This document shows positions 33,001 to 41,299 of a stretch of DNA of 64,000 nucleotides, piece after piece. How positions within the stretch are numbered: the first letter of the stretch is position 1; each line of letters opens with the position of its first letter. The stretch lies in the NCBI RefSeq assembly GCF_019097595.1, contig NC_080716.1:29515901-29579900 (forward strand), written 5' to 3'. The position numbers and the translations under genes were made by a program. The stretch comes from Hemibagrus wyckioides (Eukaryota > Chordata > Actinopteri > Siluriformes > Bagridae). The notes below the pieces were generated by a model. That model was not told the DNA's origin. It saw only the letters and a program-made list of their open reading frames with translations, and did no database searches.

Positions 33001-36000
33001 GAATCAATATTCATATATATCTGTACTGATTAATCCATAATTCAGTTGAATATAAGTTGAATTTTCTCATGAGCGAGAGTGTAGGCAGTTTTCTGGAGGC
33101 TTGAATTAAATACTTGCAGACTCCACAGGTTTAAAGAGTTAAACAATCATTTGAAATTTTATTTTTATTTGATTTCCTTTTAAAAATATGAGTTTTTATG
33201 ATTAATTGCTGACATTCTGCTATTTTCCCTCTCATCAGTCTCAGGTCCTAGATCCAGTGGTGGAACATTAGGACTGGTTGTGGGTTTGGGATTTTTGTTC
33301 ATCGCTTTTCTCATCTTAATGATCCTGCTGTGGTCCCACAAAAGAAAAAAAGGTCTGCTAACTGCTTTAGCTATGCCATGTAGTATACAACCAGAATTGC
33401 AAAAGAATAAAGCAAATTTTGATGTATCACATAATAATGGAAAATAACTGAATGTTACTTGATGAATGCATAAGTAAAGGTTTTGATGAAAAGATCTTAT
33501 TTTGAATATTTGACACTGAAACTCATTATTATGGTGAGAGAAATCCTGATTAGAGTGCAAAAACACTTTAACTACAATGTTGAGGGCAAATAATACAAGG
33601 TATTTACACATACTAAATATAGGAATATTAATTGTATTAAATAATACATATTTAATAAGTCATATTTAGAGCACAATTCTATGGTAGAAGAACAGACATC
33701 TTAAAAGGCCATGCATGATTAAATTAGTTTCTTTATTGGTTTTTATTTTATTTGTGATCACAACTTATTTTTTCTGTATATTTGACATCATGATGTACAC
33801 CACAAACATTTGCAAGGCTTAAGATTTTCTTGTGGTATATATATTATATATACTGAGATCACAAGACAATTAACGCATGATCACAAGAAAACAAAAAAGA
33901 AAATAATATTATAATGCATAACCTATTAGGACAGCAGTATATTTGAATACTATTTAAATACCCGTACTATATATGAAACTATACATATAGTTATTGTATC
34001 ATTGTATTGTATGTATTAATAATCGTTTCTATTTCTACTGTACAGCTGAACTTTTGTACACACTTTGTTTATGCTGTAATAAGGGCTGTATAAAGTAAAA
34101 CACACTGTTCAGATTTAGAATCTGTCTCTCTTTATAGAAAAGCAGCCGAAAACCAAACAGACATCAGATCGGAATCAGAACAGGTCAGCAGCTGAAGGCT
34201 CTCAGTCAGGACACACACCACTTCAGGCTGGTCAGACACTGTCTCAATATTTATTTCTACATTTGATCTTCAAATCAATCTCATAGTATTTTTCTGAGAC
34301 TTTGTTCTGTTTTCTGTAGGAAGTGCTAATATTTATGCCACTGTGCATGAGGCAGATACGAGTGGAACAGGTAGCTTTATTTCATTTCAGACATTTCCTC
34401 TTGCATTAGGAGATTTAACTGTAGATTAACTCTATACAGTAAATTACAGAAGTGTCTTGTAGAGACTAACACACTGCATTGTGTTCAGGTGAAGCTGCAG
34501 CTGAGATCAGTGAAGCCACTTACGCACAGGTCACGAAGAAAAAGAAGACAAACAGGAACAATGGTAGAGTATTTTAAATAGAAATTTAATGGATTTATCT
34601 AAAAACAAAATAAGCAAATAACACACAGCACAGGTCAAGATCAAAAGGCAGGTAATAGACAAAACAAAGCTTGGTACGTGGTGAAAACATACAAACGATA
34701 CTTTGTGCTAAAGATCTTGGGGGACACGGTGGGCAATGTTTTAACAGAATCCCCCCTCCTAAGAACACTTCCCGGTGTTCTTCTTCTCAGTTGACCTCAA
34801 GGTCTGGGCACAGACCTATTGGGGCATGCCTGGTGGAAGTCAGCGATCAGGGAGGGTCCAGTATGCCATTGGCTTTGACCTATGACTGTTCCTCTGGCCC
34901 ATAACCTTCCTAGTCTACCAAATACTGTAAGTGGCCTCTCCTTCACCTGGAGTCAAGGATGGAGCAGAACAGAAAGACTGTGGTTCCGTCTATTTCTAGG
35001 GTGGCAGTGTGGATTTAGAGGCGTGGGATTGTCGTGATGGCTGGCTTGAGGAAAGAGGTGTGGAAAGAGGGTGAGATTCAATAACTGGGTGGGAGTTTGA
35101 GGCAGTAAGTCATCAGGTTGATTTTTTGGAGGATCTTAAAGGGACCAATTTAGCGGGGACTCAAGTTACGATATGGGAGTTTGAGACGTAGGTTCTTGGT
35201 TGATAGCCAAACCATTTGTCCTGGTTGATGCAGTGGATGTGGGCATCTCCTTCAGTTAGCCTAAATGCGCTGACAGCAGACCGCTCATTGGATGCATACA
35301 TGTGTGCTGTCTCATACCTCTTGGCTCCGGTGAAACCAGTCGCCCACAGCTGTACCAGAGGGCTCTCATGACCTCGGGAACATGGGGGGTTGGTAGCCTA
35401 GTATACATCGAAAAGGGATGGAGCCGGATGAGGAGTGGATGAGTGAGTTCTGTGCATATTTGGCCCAGGGGTGAAACTCACTCCACCGTTTTTCTCTGCT
35501 ACAGTAGGTTCGCAGGTAATGTCCTCTCCATATGTTGGAGGTTAATTAAGCTCCTTGACTATAGACTATATCCTCCGGAATACTGTAGTAACGGAATACA
35601 TGTTTGAACAAGGGGATGAGTTTGCATCCTTTTGAGAAGCAATCTTCTGCCACAAGGATGGCAGTAAAACAGTGTGAGGAGGGGAGATCAGTGACAAAGT
35701 CTACCACCACATGTGTCCATGGGCATGTGGGGGAGAGGTTCGAGGAGGCCTGCAGGTAGCTGACAAGGGGCACCAACTTGGGCACAGGTGGTGCATGCTT
35801 CCACGTAGTTCTTCGCATTGGTAGCCAGGGAAGGCCACCAAAATATATTGTGGAAATCCAAAAAACAGTGTAAATCCAAATGACAGAAACAGGTCAAGAT
35901 CAAAAGGTAGATAATAGAAAAACATGGTTTGGAACGCAGTGAAAACATACAAATGATACTTCGCCCTAAAGCGGTGGCATCCATGTTTAAATGTCTGTAC

Positions 36001-37334
36001 ACCTGAAAGTGTTGAACCCAGAAGTGTCAGAATTCGGTTGATGGGGCCGTCTGCTGGGCAACTTTGTAACAGTAGTTTTGGCAGGAGACTGTTAATGACT
36101 GATGTTTATGTTGATGAGTTTTGACTCATGTATAAAAATAGCTAATGATCATTGAATGATTTTATTCTCTGCTACTGCAGGTGCTGATGCTGATGTGACT
36201 TATGCTGAGATTGAACTAAAACCAGCGAAAAAAGCAAAGAGAGTAAAAGGTAGAGCAAAATGATCTTTTATTTCATGTCATAGATCACCTGCACACTGTT
36301 CTTGTTTAATGTAATGAATAAAACACTCTGTTGTGCTGTTATAGGAAAATAATCACTGACACTGTGGTGTGATGAAGCAGAGTTACAGCTTCAGAGTTAC
36401 TACACTGAAGGTCATTATTTTCCCATTACAGCACATCACAAAGTGTTTAACCACAGCAGTTTCATTATTTTTCTGGGATTTCTGCAAAAGTTAATTCCTC
36501 TTAACACTGTATAATACAGCACATAAAATATAAACAGTCGACCAAATCCACTATCTGTCCTGTAACCAACCACCAAGTCCTCTGTCTTGAAGATTTTCCC
36601 ATGTCAGAATATTTACAGGAAAAAATTACAGGAAAATCGATTTTAACAATTACATGTTTTTTTTTTTTTTATAAATAACAACAAATCCCCCTATAGAAAT
36701 GGTAATGTATTAAAATTAGTTCTTTAATATAAATCTGTGATGTACATCTGCACTTCTGTCAGAGCTGCTTTAATAGAAAATTAATCACCAATTTCTGACC
36801 AATCAGAATTCAGGATTCAACACTGCTGTGGTCTAATGTATTTTAATTGTATATGATGTAATATCTAGATCATTTTCTGTTCAATAATTTAGATGAGTTG
36901 TAATATTTTTAGGAGATTAATTTATATCTGGTTTCCACTAGGAAAGGCCAGTGTAGATGATGATACTGTCTACTCAGAGCTGAAGCACAACAGAGAGGTA
37001 AGACTCATGACATTTACAGCATCTTTCTTAAAGTACAAACCAAACACCATGAATTAAGCCATCTAGCAGTTACAGTACACAAAACCCTGCATCACAGAAT
37101 CTGTAAGATTTCATCCATGTTCATTTGGAAGCTGTCTAGATAACTTTCTCCATCTCTCAGTCTACATAGACGGTTATGACATAGTTAACTATGAACATGC
37201 AAAAACACTGACACAGCAAATAACATGAATAATTGATTTGTTGCCTCAGTCACTGATTTAACTAGTTTGTAACATCAGTGACAGCAATATATTTATAAAT
37301 GTATTTACTGTCTCTTTCTTTCTCTCTGCAGTGA
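15053..37334 (+). CDS. Receptor gene B: LITR/Fc-receptor-like inhibitory receptor
   Basis: Predicted complete leukocyte receptor of 563 residues: exons 15053-15083, 29379-29414 (signal peptide), 29832-30122, 31540-31806, 32008-32343, 32607-32882 (four Ig domains), 33245-33352 (TM), 34138-34230, 34320-34370, 34489-34563, 36181-36249, 36942-36997 (cytoplasmic), stop at 37332-37334. Coding lengths total 1,689 plus the stop, and every junction is in phase. The tail has four tyrosine motifs: IYATV, ATYAQV, VTYAEI (canonical ITIM) and TVYSEL. The TM segment has no charged residue. Expected role: inhibition of myeloid or lymphoid cells through SH2-domain phosphatases; the ligand is unknown. It is a tandem paralogue of gene A. 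Exons from 29379 onward are well supported; linkage to the 15053 exon is inferred from phase and the absence of a nearer start. Confidence 0.75.
15084..15670 (+). repeat. Start of intron 1 and first repeat module
   Basis: The first 120 bases after the donor are shared by all three first-exon copies. The module from about 15240 (CAGAAAAGTTTTAACAAAAC, then TATAGTCTGTGC, then CTTCTCATTAGTCCTG) recurs in diverged form throughout intron 1 and after 41300 and 52930. Non-coding. Confidence 0.7.
15668..16245 (-). mobile_element. LINE 3' fragment
   Basis: The minus strand encodes 164 residues of a fish LINE C-terminus: [58 protein letters not shown] and [17 protein letters not shown]. It is open to the 3' UTR near 15715. 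The polymerase core is absent (5'-truncated). The clade is not assigned with certainty. Confidence 0.8.
16246..16955. repeat. Intron-1 repeat modules
   Basis: Holds a segment (16311-16480) with TCAATAAAAGTTACGAGCC that recurs at 18330-18500 and 26235-26400. It contains an AATAAA and looks like the end of an old retroelement. It is followed by the module GGGGTGCTCAGGTTTG (16683), seen again at about 17709, 18775, 21858, 23892, 26600, 53718, 55652 and 57996. No coding potential is recognised. Confidence 0.6.
16956..17252. repeat. 42-bp minisatellite, about 7 copies
   Basis: Unit contains CTTTTTATCTCAGAATTGTG and ATATAAACTCGCAATTCTGA. CAGAATTG and CAATTCTG are inverted words, so each unit can fold on itself. 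The 42-bp period is a multiple of 3, which keeps minus-strand ORFs open ([10 protein letters not shown] repeated); not a gene. Confidence 0.9.
17253..18480. repeat. Intron-1 repeat modules, further copies
   Basis: Begins with the module GACAGGAGTGATCTTCTGCT (17254), also at about 23113, 24567, 25356, 41943, 54098, 57195, 58664 and 62911, followed by the GGGGTGCTCAGG module (17709) and a second AATAAAAGTTACGAG segment (18406). Non-coding. Confidence 0.6.
18487..18560. repeat. (ACTAT)n microsatellite
   Basis: About ten pentamer units degrading into TATATA. Confidence 0.85.
18600..18905. repeat. Intron-1 repeat module copy
   Basis: Matches 16535-16775, 26430-26700 and 55470-55760 (CTGGTCAGAAGCTGCAGTGG then GGTGCAGCAGGTTGTG). 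No coding content. Confidence 0.6.
18905..19065. mobile_element. Fragment of a hAT element end
   Basis: AAGTACTTGTAG...ACTCAAGTAAAAGTAAAAGT and ACTCAAGTAGCTAGTTACTA resemble the AAGTACTTGAGTAAAAGTA-rich subterminal sequence of Tol2-type hAT elements. No transposase is present. Confidence 0.45.
19066..20244. other. Unassigned intronic sequence
   Basis: Contains three tandem copies of a short CAGTCCAGTGCTGGTCACAT unit (19183-19245) and a (GT)n tract (19397-19422). Nothing else is recognised. Confidence 0.4.
20245..21430 (-). pseudogene. RTE-like LINE polyprotein fragment, copy 1
   Basis: Minus strand 21380-20448 is open for about 310 codons: [73 protein letters not shown]. After a frameshift near 20480 it continues with [40 protein letters not shown] and [11 protein letters not shown]. 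This is the linker and N-terminal RT region of an RTE/BovB-type LINE; the catalytic DD motif is missing. The 5' end shares its flanking sequence with 57050 and 23040. Confidence 0.8.
21431..22380. repeat. Intron-1 repeat modules
   Basis: Modules in order: AATTCTGAGGCTGCC (21434), GACAGGAGTGATCTC (21487), CTGCTGCTTGTGGGCAGCGG (21532), TTATGGTCTGTACAG (21660), GGGGTGATCAGG (21859), a second TATTATGGTCTGT (22077) and CAGCAGTGAAGAAGGGGAGG (22270). The order is the same as at 23100-24430 and 57070-58470, showing a tandem unit of roughly 1.5-2 kb. Confidence 0.65.
22381..22975. other. Unclassified insertion in intron 1
   Basis: Has no counterpart in the neighbouring repeat units. Ends with GTCTTCAGGCTGAACTTAAA and ACACTGAGACTGTGTCTGAA, a kind of sequence often seen dispersed in fish genomes, then the 5' end of the RTE-like element (22980-23045). 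No ORF of note. Confidence 0.35.
22976..26930. repeat. Tandem diverged intron-1 repeat array
   Basis: At least three unit starts (GACA(G/T)GAGTG...TTCTGCTGTTG at 23113, 24567 and 25356), each followed by ATGTTTTGTGCATTCTGAGA or a close variant and GGAGGCTGGGT. The first unit retains 70 bases of RTE-like sequence at its left edge. The AATAAAAGTTACGAG segment appears again at 26306. Only short chance ORFs. Confidence 0.65.
26994..28200 (+). mobile_element. Tc1/mariner element with intact transposase, right end missing
   Basis: The left terminus TACACTATATTTCCAAAAGT is typical of fish Tc1 elements and follows a TA. The right inverted repeat is absent: at 28201 the sequence passes directly into a CACTG-ended element. 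The element lies in intron 1 of gene B in the sense direction. Confidence 0.8.
27130..28161 (+). CDS. Tc1-like transposase (343 residues)
   Basis: The ATG at 27130 ([18 protein letters not shown]) is chosen because the family starts with this motif; the frame is open from 27046. Domains: paired-like helix-turn-helix pair ([45 protein letters not shown]), then the DDE catalytic core with [26 protein letters not shown] and [20 protein letters not shown], i.e. DD34E spacing, and the glycine-rich loop [12 protein letters not shown]. Full family length with no stop or frameshift. Because one inverted repeat is gone, the copy itself probably cannot move, though the protein could act on related elements. 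A host promoter is not evident. Confidence 0.9.
   Translation: MGRSQELSEFQRGTVIGCHLCNKSSREISSLLNIPQSTVSCIIRTWKCLGTTATQPRSGRPRKLTERGQQMLRRIVRRGRQLSAESIATDLQTSCALQISSRTVLRELHEMGFHGRAAASKPYITKCNAKRGMQWCKARRHWTLEQWRRVLWSDESRFSIWQSDGRVWVWRLPGERYLSDCIVPSVKFGGGGIMVWGCFSGAGLGPLVPVKGTLNASAYQDILDNSMLPTLWEQFGAGPFLFQHDCAPVHKARSIKTWMTESGVDELDWPAQSPDLNPIEHLWDELERRLRARPSRPTSVCDLTNALLEEWSKIPINTLLNLVDSLPRRVEAVIAAKGGPTSY
28201..29153. mobile_element. Non-autonomous CACTG-ended DNA transposon
   Basis: Begins CACTGTAAAAAA and ends TTTTTTTACAGTG. Terminal and subterminal sequences are inverted (TTGTAAAAAAA; TTTTCCTGT). The ends resemble fish EnSpm/CACTA-type elements; both flanks offer a TA. No transposase. It carries an internal tRNA-SINE-like piece (28405-28560) and a variant inner region. 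It truncates the Tc1 element to its left. Confidence 0.6.
28405..28560 (-). repeat. SINE-like fragment
   Basis: GGACTGTGGGAGGAATCCAG, GACTCGAATCAATGATG and GTGCTAACCACTAAAG match, in reverse, the conserved parts of common fish tRNA-derived SINEs. Degenerate; not a tRNA gene. Confidence 0.4.
29379..29414 (+). CDS. Gene B signal-peptide exon 2
   Basis: 36-base mini-exon, acceptor CCTTTTCAG, donor GTGATT, phase 1 to 1. Encodes [11 protein letters not shown], the end of a leader with a cleavage region at AQA/Q. A split leader with a small second exon is characteristic of the FcR/FcRL/LITR families. Confidence 0.8.
29832..30122 (+). CDS. Gene B Ig domain D1
   Basis: 97 codons, acceptor TTTTATAG, donor [26 protein letters not shown] then VTLRCDIQ, Trp in WTYSWRRNN, second Cys in [10 protein letters not shown]-terminal domain of the mature receptor. 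Similar in start to gene A exon 3737-4009. Confidence 0.87.
30123..31539 (+). other. Gene B intron between D1 and D2
   Basis: AT-rich with no exon. From about 31240 it aligns with gene A 880-1156, which defines the Tc1 insertion point in gene A. Confidence 0.5.
31540..31806 (+). CDS. Gene B Ig domain D2 (basic variant)
   Basis: 89 codons, acceptor CCAACAG, donor [34 protein letters not shown], Trp in [21 protein letters not shown]. Compared with gene A exon 1157-1420, about ten replacements create Lys or Arg, most in the segments around the Trp and the second Cys. Confidence 0.87.
32008..32343 (+). CDS. Gene B Ig domain D3
   Basis: 112 codons, acceptor GTGTAACAG, donor [35 protein letters not shown]. 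It differs from gene A 4115-4450 at about three bases. Confidence 0.87.
32607..32882 (+). CDS. Gene B membrane-proximal Ig domain D4
   Basis: 92 codons, acceptor GTTTAAG, donor GTGGGT (GTGAGT in gene A). [19 protein letters not shown]; the Asn of gene A NITVHG is His here, removing one possible glycosylation site, while CNIS is kept. The preceding intron has a (A)17 tract near 32500. Confidence 0.86.
33245..33352 (+). CDS. Gene B transmembrane exon
   Basis: 36 codons, phase 1 to 1. Hydrophobic [19 protein letters not shown] followed by LLWSHKRKK; no charged residue in the membrane segment. Confidence 0.87.
34138..34230 (+). CDS. Gene B cytoplasmic exon 1 (long form)
   Basis: 31 codons, acceptor CTTTATAG, donor G/GTCAGA. 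Contains the 12-codon stretch ([11 protein letters not shown] region) absent from gene A. No tyrosine. Confidence 0.75.
34320..34370 (+). CDS. Gene B cytoplasmic exon with IYATV
   Basis: 17 codons, acceptor TTTCTGTAG, donor GTAGCT. Encodes [21 protein letters not shown] is a YxxV motif with Asn at -2. Broken in gene A. Confidence 0.8.
34489..34563 (+). CDS. Gene B cytoplasmic exon with ATYAQV
   Basis: 25 codons, acceptor GTGTTCAG, donor [26 protein letters not shown]. Differs from the gene A exon by Ser for Asn. Confidence 0.86.
34626..36080 (-). mobile_element. Ty3/gypsy retrotransposon remnant in gene B intron
   Basis: Inserted between exons 34489-34563 and 36181-36249; gene A has no such insertion. 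Two LTR-like direct repeats (CAGGTCAAGATCAAAAGG at 34633 and 35891, each followed by GTGAAAACATACAAA) flank degenerate internal sequence. Edges are approximate. Lies opposite to the host gene. Confidence 0.7.
35546..35950 (-). pseudogene. Gypsy integrase fragment
   Basis: The minus strand encodes [20 protein letters not shown] (zinc-binding region) and, in another frame, [15 protein letters not shown] and [17 protein letters not shown] (start of the catalytic core, first Asp in VVVDF). Frameshifted and without the rest of pol. Confidence 0.75.
36181..36249 (+). CDS. Gene B cytoplasmic exon with ITIM VTYAEI
   Basis: 23 codons, acceptor CTACTGCAG, donor [26 protein letters not shown]. Canonical ITIM. 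Confidence 0.87.
36942..36997 (+). CDS. Gene B last tyrosine exon (TVYSEL)
   Basis: Acceptor TTTCCACTAG, donor GTAAGA. Encodes [18 protein letters not shown]; the TGA stop opens the next exon at 37332. Confidence 0.85.
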
Positions 37335-37370
37335 ACCATGTGTCTGTTCTGATGAAGCTACAGTTATCAA

Positions 37371-37462
<92 letters not shown>
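37371..37462. repeat. (GATA)n microsatellite in gene B 3' UTR
   Basis: About 23 tetramers, starting 36 bases after the stop codon. Gene A has only CAGATAAATA at the same place (7858). Confidence 0.95.
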
Positions 37463-37527
37463 GAAAATGTACACATTACAGGTGCAGAAAAAGAATATGT
37501 TTAATAATATAAGAAATAATCAAGAAT

Positions 37528-37538
37528 AATAAAATAAA
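37528..37538 (+). promoter_or_regulatory. Candidate polyadenylation signals of gene B
   Basis: Two overlapping AATAAA hexamers, conserved with gene A. Confidence 0.5.
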
Positions 37539-37729
37539 TGTAATCTCTAATATTATATAATATTATAAATTAAAATAAATATAACTGTATACACCAGCGC
37601 AAGTAGTAACAACAGATATACAGCAAAGTAGATATGATCATCCACAATAATCTGCATCAGTGTAATTATATAGTGATTAGCAGCAGTGCAGTAAACAGAA
37701 TCCCACCAACAGAAGCCCAATGCACTTAT

Positions 37730-38110
37730 TTAAGGAACAGACACAATAACATCCTGGTACAGTGATGAACTATTCTCCTGTACCGGTCCTTGCTGCAGCT
37801 GTTTGACCAATAAGTCATGGAGGGGATGTGATGCATTGTCCAGGATGGACACTAGTTTGTTTAGTGTCTTCTTTTCCACGATCACATCAAAACAGTTGAG
37901 GGAGCATCCCAGTACAGAGCCAGTCTTCTTTATCAGTGTGTTCAGCTTCCTTGCTTCTCCGGCTCTAATGCTGCCTCCCCAGCATAATGCTGCAAAGAAG
38001 ACAGCACTCACAACATCAGACTGGTAGAAGATCTCCAACATCTTACTGCAAACATTAAAGCATCTGATCTTCCTCAGAAAGTACAGTCTACTCATCCCCT
38101 TCCTGTACAC
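37730..38110 (-). mobile_element. LINE fragment, second copy
   Basis: Same fragment as 8196-8486 but keeping the junction SRLYFLRKIRCFNVCSKMLE (38097-38038) that copy 1 lost. The minisatellite to its right grows out of the GMSRLY codons. Confidence 0.75.
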
Positions 38111-38870
38111 AGCAGTAGAGTCTACTCATCCCCTTCCTGTACACAGCAGTAGAGTCCACTCATCCCCTTCCTGTACACAGCAGTAGAGTCTACTCATCCC
38201 CTTCCTATACACAGCAGTAGAGTCTACTCATCCCCTTCCTGTACACAGCAGTAGAGTCTACTCATCCCCTGCCTGTACACAGCAGTAGAGTCGACTCATC
38301 CCCTTCCTGTACACAGCAGTAGAGTCTACTCATCCCCTTCCTGTACACAGCAGTAGAGTCTACTCATCCCCTTCCTGTACACAGCAGTAGAGTCTACTCA
38401 TCCCCTTCCTGTACACAGCAGTAGAGTCTACGCATCCCCTTCCACTACACAGCAGTAGAGTCTACTCATCCCCTTCCTGTACACAGCAGTAGAGTCTACT
38501 CATCCCCTTCCTGTACACAGCAGTAGAGTCTACTCATCCCCTTCCTGTACACAGCAGTAGAGTCTACTCATCCCCTTCCTGTACACAGCAGTAGAATATA
38601 CTCATCCCCTTCCTGTACACAGCAGTAGACTATACTCATCCCCTTCCTGTACACAGCAGTAGAGTCTACTCATCCCCTTCCTGTACACAGCAGTAGAGTC
38701 TACTCATCCCCTTCCTGTACACAGCAGTAGAGTCTACTCATCCCCTTCCTGTACACAGCAGTAGAGTCTACTCATCCCCTTCCTGTACACAGCAGTAGAG
38801 TCTACTCATCCCCTTCCTGTACACAGCAGTAGAGTCTACTCATCCCCTTCCTGTACACAGCAGTACAGCC
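38082..38870. repeat. 34-bp minisatellite, about 23 copies
   Basis: Same unit as 8475-8826, expanded and more uniform. Short AT-rich flank follows at 38880. Confidence 0.93.
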
Positions 38871-39589
38871 TATATGCAATTTTTTACTCTTTTTATACTC
38901 ATTCTGTATATATACATGTGGCATATTTTAAAGCATTTAAAAATATATAATTCATAGTAAATATAATTGTATTAATGCACTTTCACCTGGATACATGCTA
39001 TACAAGTACAAGAAAAATAAGGTCAGAAACGAGAGTCTAAAATACAGATCTTTCTGTTACTCATATACTAATTCCACTGAAAGTACATTACTTTATGTTT
39101 GTGGCTCATTTACATATTTTAACAATAATGTTTATTTTTATTTTTCTCATATACTTACACTTCAGTGCTTTTGGTTGGTTTTTGGAAACGTGAGTGAAGT
39201 CTGTAAGGCCGTCACTGTTTTCTAACAGAAAGTAAGTTAATCTTGTTGATGTACAAAACTTCACTGATGAACGAATTAAGATGAAAGTAAAGTTAACTGA
39301 GATGAAGAATTATTTCCTTTTTTTTTGTCTTTTTAAATTTTCATGTTGCTTTTGCAAATTTTCTCTATTTATATTTTATATATATGACCTGATGCTTTGT
39401 AACTCATCTCACTGTGTTCATAAATGTCCTGATATGACTTTGTTTGTAGCTTAAATAATGTTTGTATTAAAGTTTCATGCATGCACAATACCTATTTTAA
39501 TAAAGCATTGGAAGTGGAATAGAGATATTATGCATTCACAAAATCTCTGAAAGTAAATCGATGTACATGAGCTGGAAGAACATTATTCT

Positions 39590-39984
39590 TGTAACACATA
39601 CACTGAGACAGGCATCGAAGACTCCATGTGTAGATTTTAATGGAGAACATTAGCAAATAATCCAATATGGGAGGCAGAGGCAGAAAGCAGAAACAGGCAG
39701 GGTTCAAATGAGCAGAAAACAGCAATTAACGTAGCAGACAGAAATCCAATACAGAAATCCAAAAAGCACAAAACCAGGAAACAGAAAAACTAGGTCATAA
39801 CCATGGAAAGCAAACAAGAACAATGAAACAAGGCTTGATAACACAGGAGAACTTCACACTTAGCATATGCATGGCTTAAATGACTTATAACCAGGAAGTG
39901 AACTGAGTGACCTGGAAGTGTCAGTATTTGGGTGAGGCTTCCCTCTGATGGTGAAGAGGGGGAGGTGTGACTGAGGGTGTTACA
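39590..39984. mobile_element. Solo LTR (395 bp)
   Basis: Starts TGTAACAC and ends GTGTTACA, flanked by a 5-bp direct repeat ATTCT (39585-39589 and 39985-39989). The duplicated region after gene A (about 9286) is uninterrupted. This is what LTR-LTR recombination leaves behind. No coding sequence. Confidence 0.88.
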
Positions 39985-39989
39985 ATTCT

Positions 39990-41034
39990 ATCAACATATG
40001 TTTGAAGACACGCCCACATTTCTTTTTAACTTGTGGTTGTTGTTGCAGTTCACAGGGAAATTCTTCAGAGCTCCTCTAAGGCCATTGCTCTCATAAGCAT
40101 AGATTTTAGTGGGACAAGGCAACATTAATAATGACATAACCTCTCAACTTTTTGGTTTGATGCTTTACCACTTGATTGGTGCTTTAATCTACTGTTTAGT
40201 GATTTACTGCATAAAGAACAATTGAAAGTCAATAACATAAATCTAGCAGCTCGTTTAGAACCGCTTTACACCCTCTCCACCTTTTATCATTAGATAAGGA
40301 TCACAAATGTACATGTGTACTCATCCATATTCATCACAGTCTTGTCCTCTCTGCATCAGGACAATATTTTAACTGAAATTAGTTACACTTGGGTTTTCTG
40401 TAGAATTGCTAATGAATCATAAATGATCATACAGCTCAAACATTTTCAGAATGAAGAAAAAAACTCAATAGAGAGTAATTATAATTTAAGCGTTAATAAA
40501 GCAGCCACAGATTTGACCTAGTAACATTAGTCACTAGGCTTAGGAGATGTATATTTTATTGTGATAAATCGTACTAAATTGTTCAAATAAATCGCTGCCT
40601 GAGAAAAGTCTGCATTAAATGTACATTTGTGCTTAAATGCTTTTAGCAGAATAATAACCACAATAATGGTAGTGACCAGTAAGAGAGCAGGAAAGCATGA
40701 CCATGGGATTACATTAACACTAAAGCTCTGACTGATTAAGACTGACTTTATAAGAGTGTCACAGTGCTGTCTCACAGTTCCAGTGTCCCTGGTTCATTCC
40801 TGAGCTCAGATTTTCTCCTGATCACATCAAATTCACTTGGGTTTCCTAACACATGGTTTTACCTTTAAATTTTGTATGTTTTTCTGCTTAGCATGCGGAG
40901 AAAACACACAGCTCTTTGTCTCTAATGCAGATGTCTAAGAGAATTTTTTTTTATCTTAATGATGAGATCAGTGAATCTCCTCTACTGTCAGTTTCCTCAT
41001 TTGTATGTTTGCATATTTAGATTTCCTGGAAAGA
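39990..41034. other. Intergenic sequence after gene B
   Basis: The first 50 bases match 9290-9340. The remainder is AT-rich. A SINE-like word (CTCACAGTTCCAGTGTCCCT, then GGTTCATTCCTGAGCTCAG) lies at 40770-40810. No exon is supported. Confidence 0.4.
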
Positions 41035-41134
41035 GGAAGGAAGAACAGATACAGAGTCAGCATGTACTAAAATAGTATTAAGACTTTAACTCACACCTCT
41101 GCTCTGTCAGTCAGTCAGTCATTAGAGGGACAGG

Positions 41135-41165
41135 ATGGAGCTCAGTCCACTCTCTGTGATGCTCT
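41135..41165 (+). CDS. Extra signal-peptide exon 1 copy
   Basis: Same 31 coding bases as 15053-15083 ([10 protein letters not shown], donor GTGAGT) with the same 5' UTR word CATTAGAGGGACAGG and the same start of intron 1. The ETS-like/TC promoter block is replaced by other sequence. Followed by truncated intron-1 modules (41300-42060) and no second exon nearby. It may be an alternative first exon of a downstream gene or a relic. Confidence 0.5.
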
Positions 41166-41299
41166 GTGAGTAAATGTTCTCTTTGTGTCTTCATTAGAGT
41201 GAGTGGTGGGGTATAAAGTTGTTCATCTGCAGTCTGAATGTCCTGAGTGATGATCTTATTGTGTGATTAGGACATTGTGTGTACTTCAGCATGACTGCT

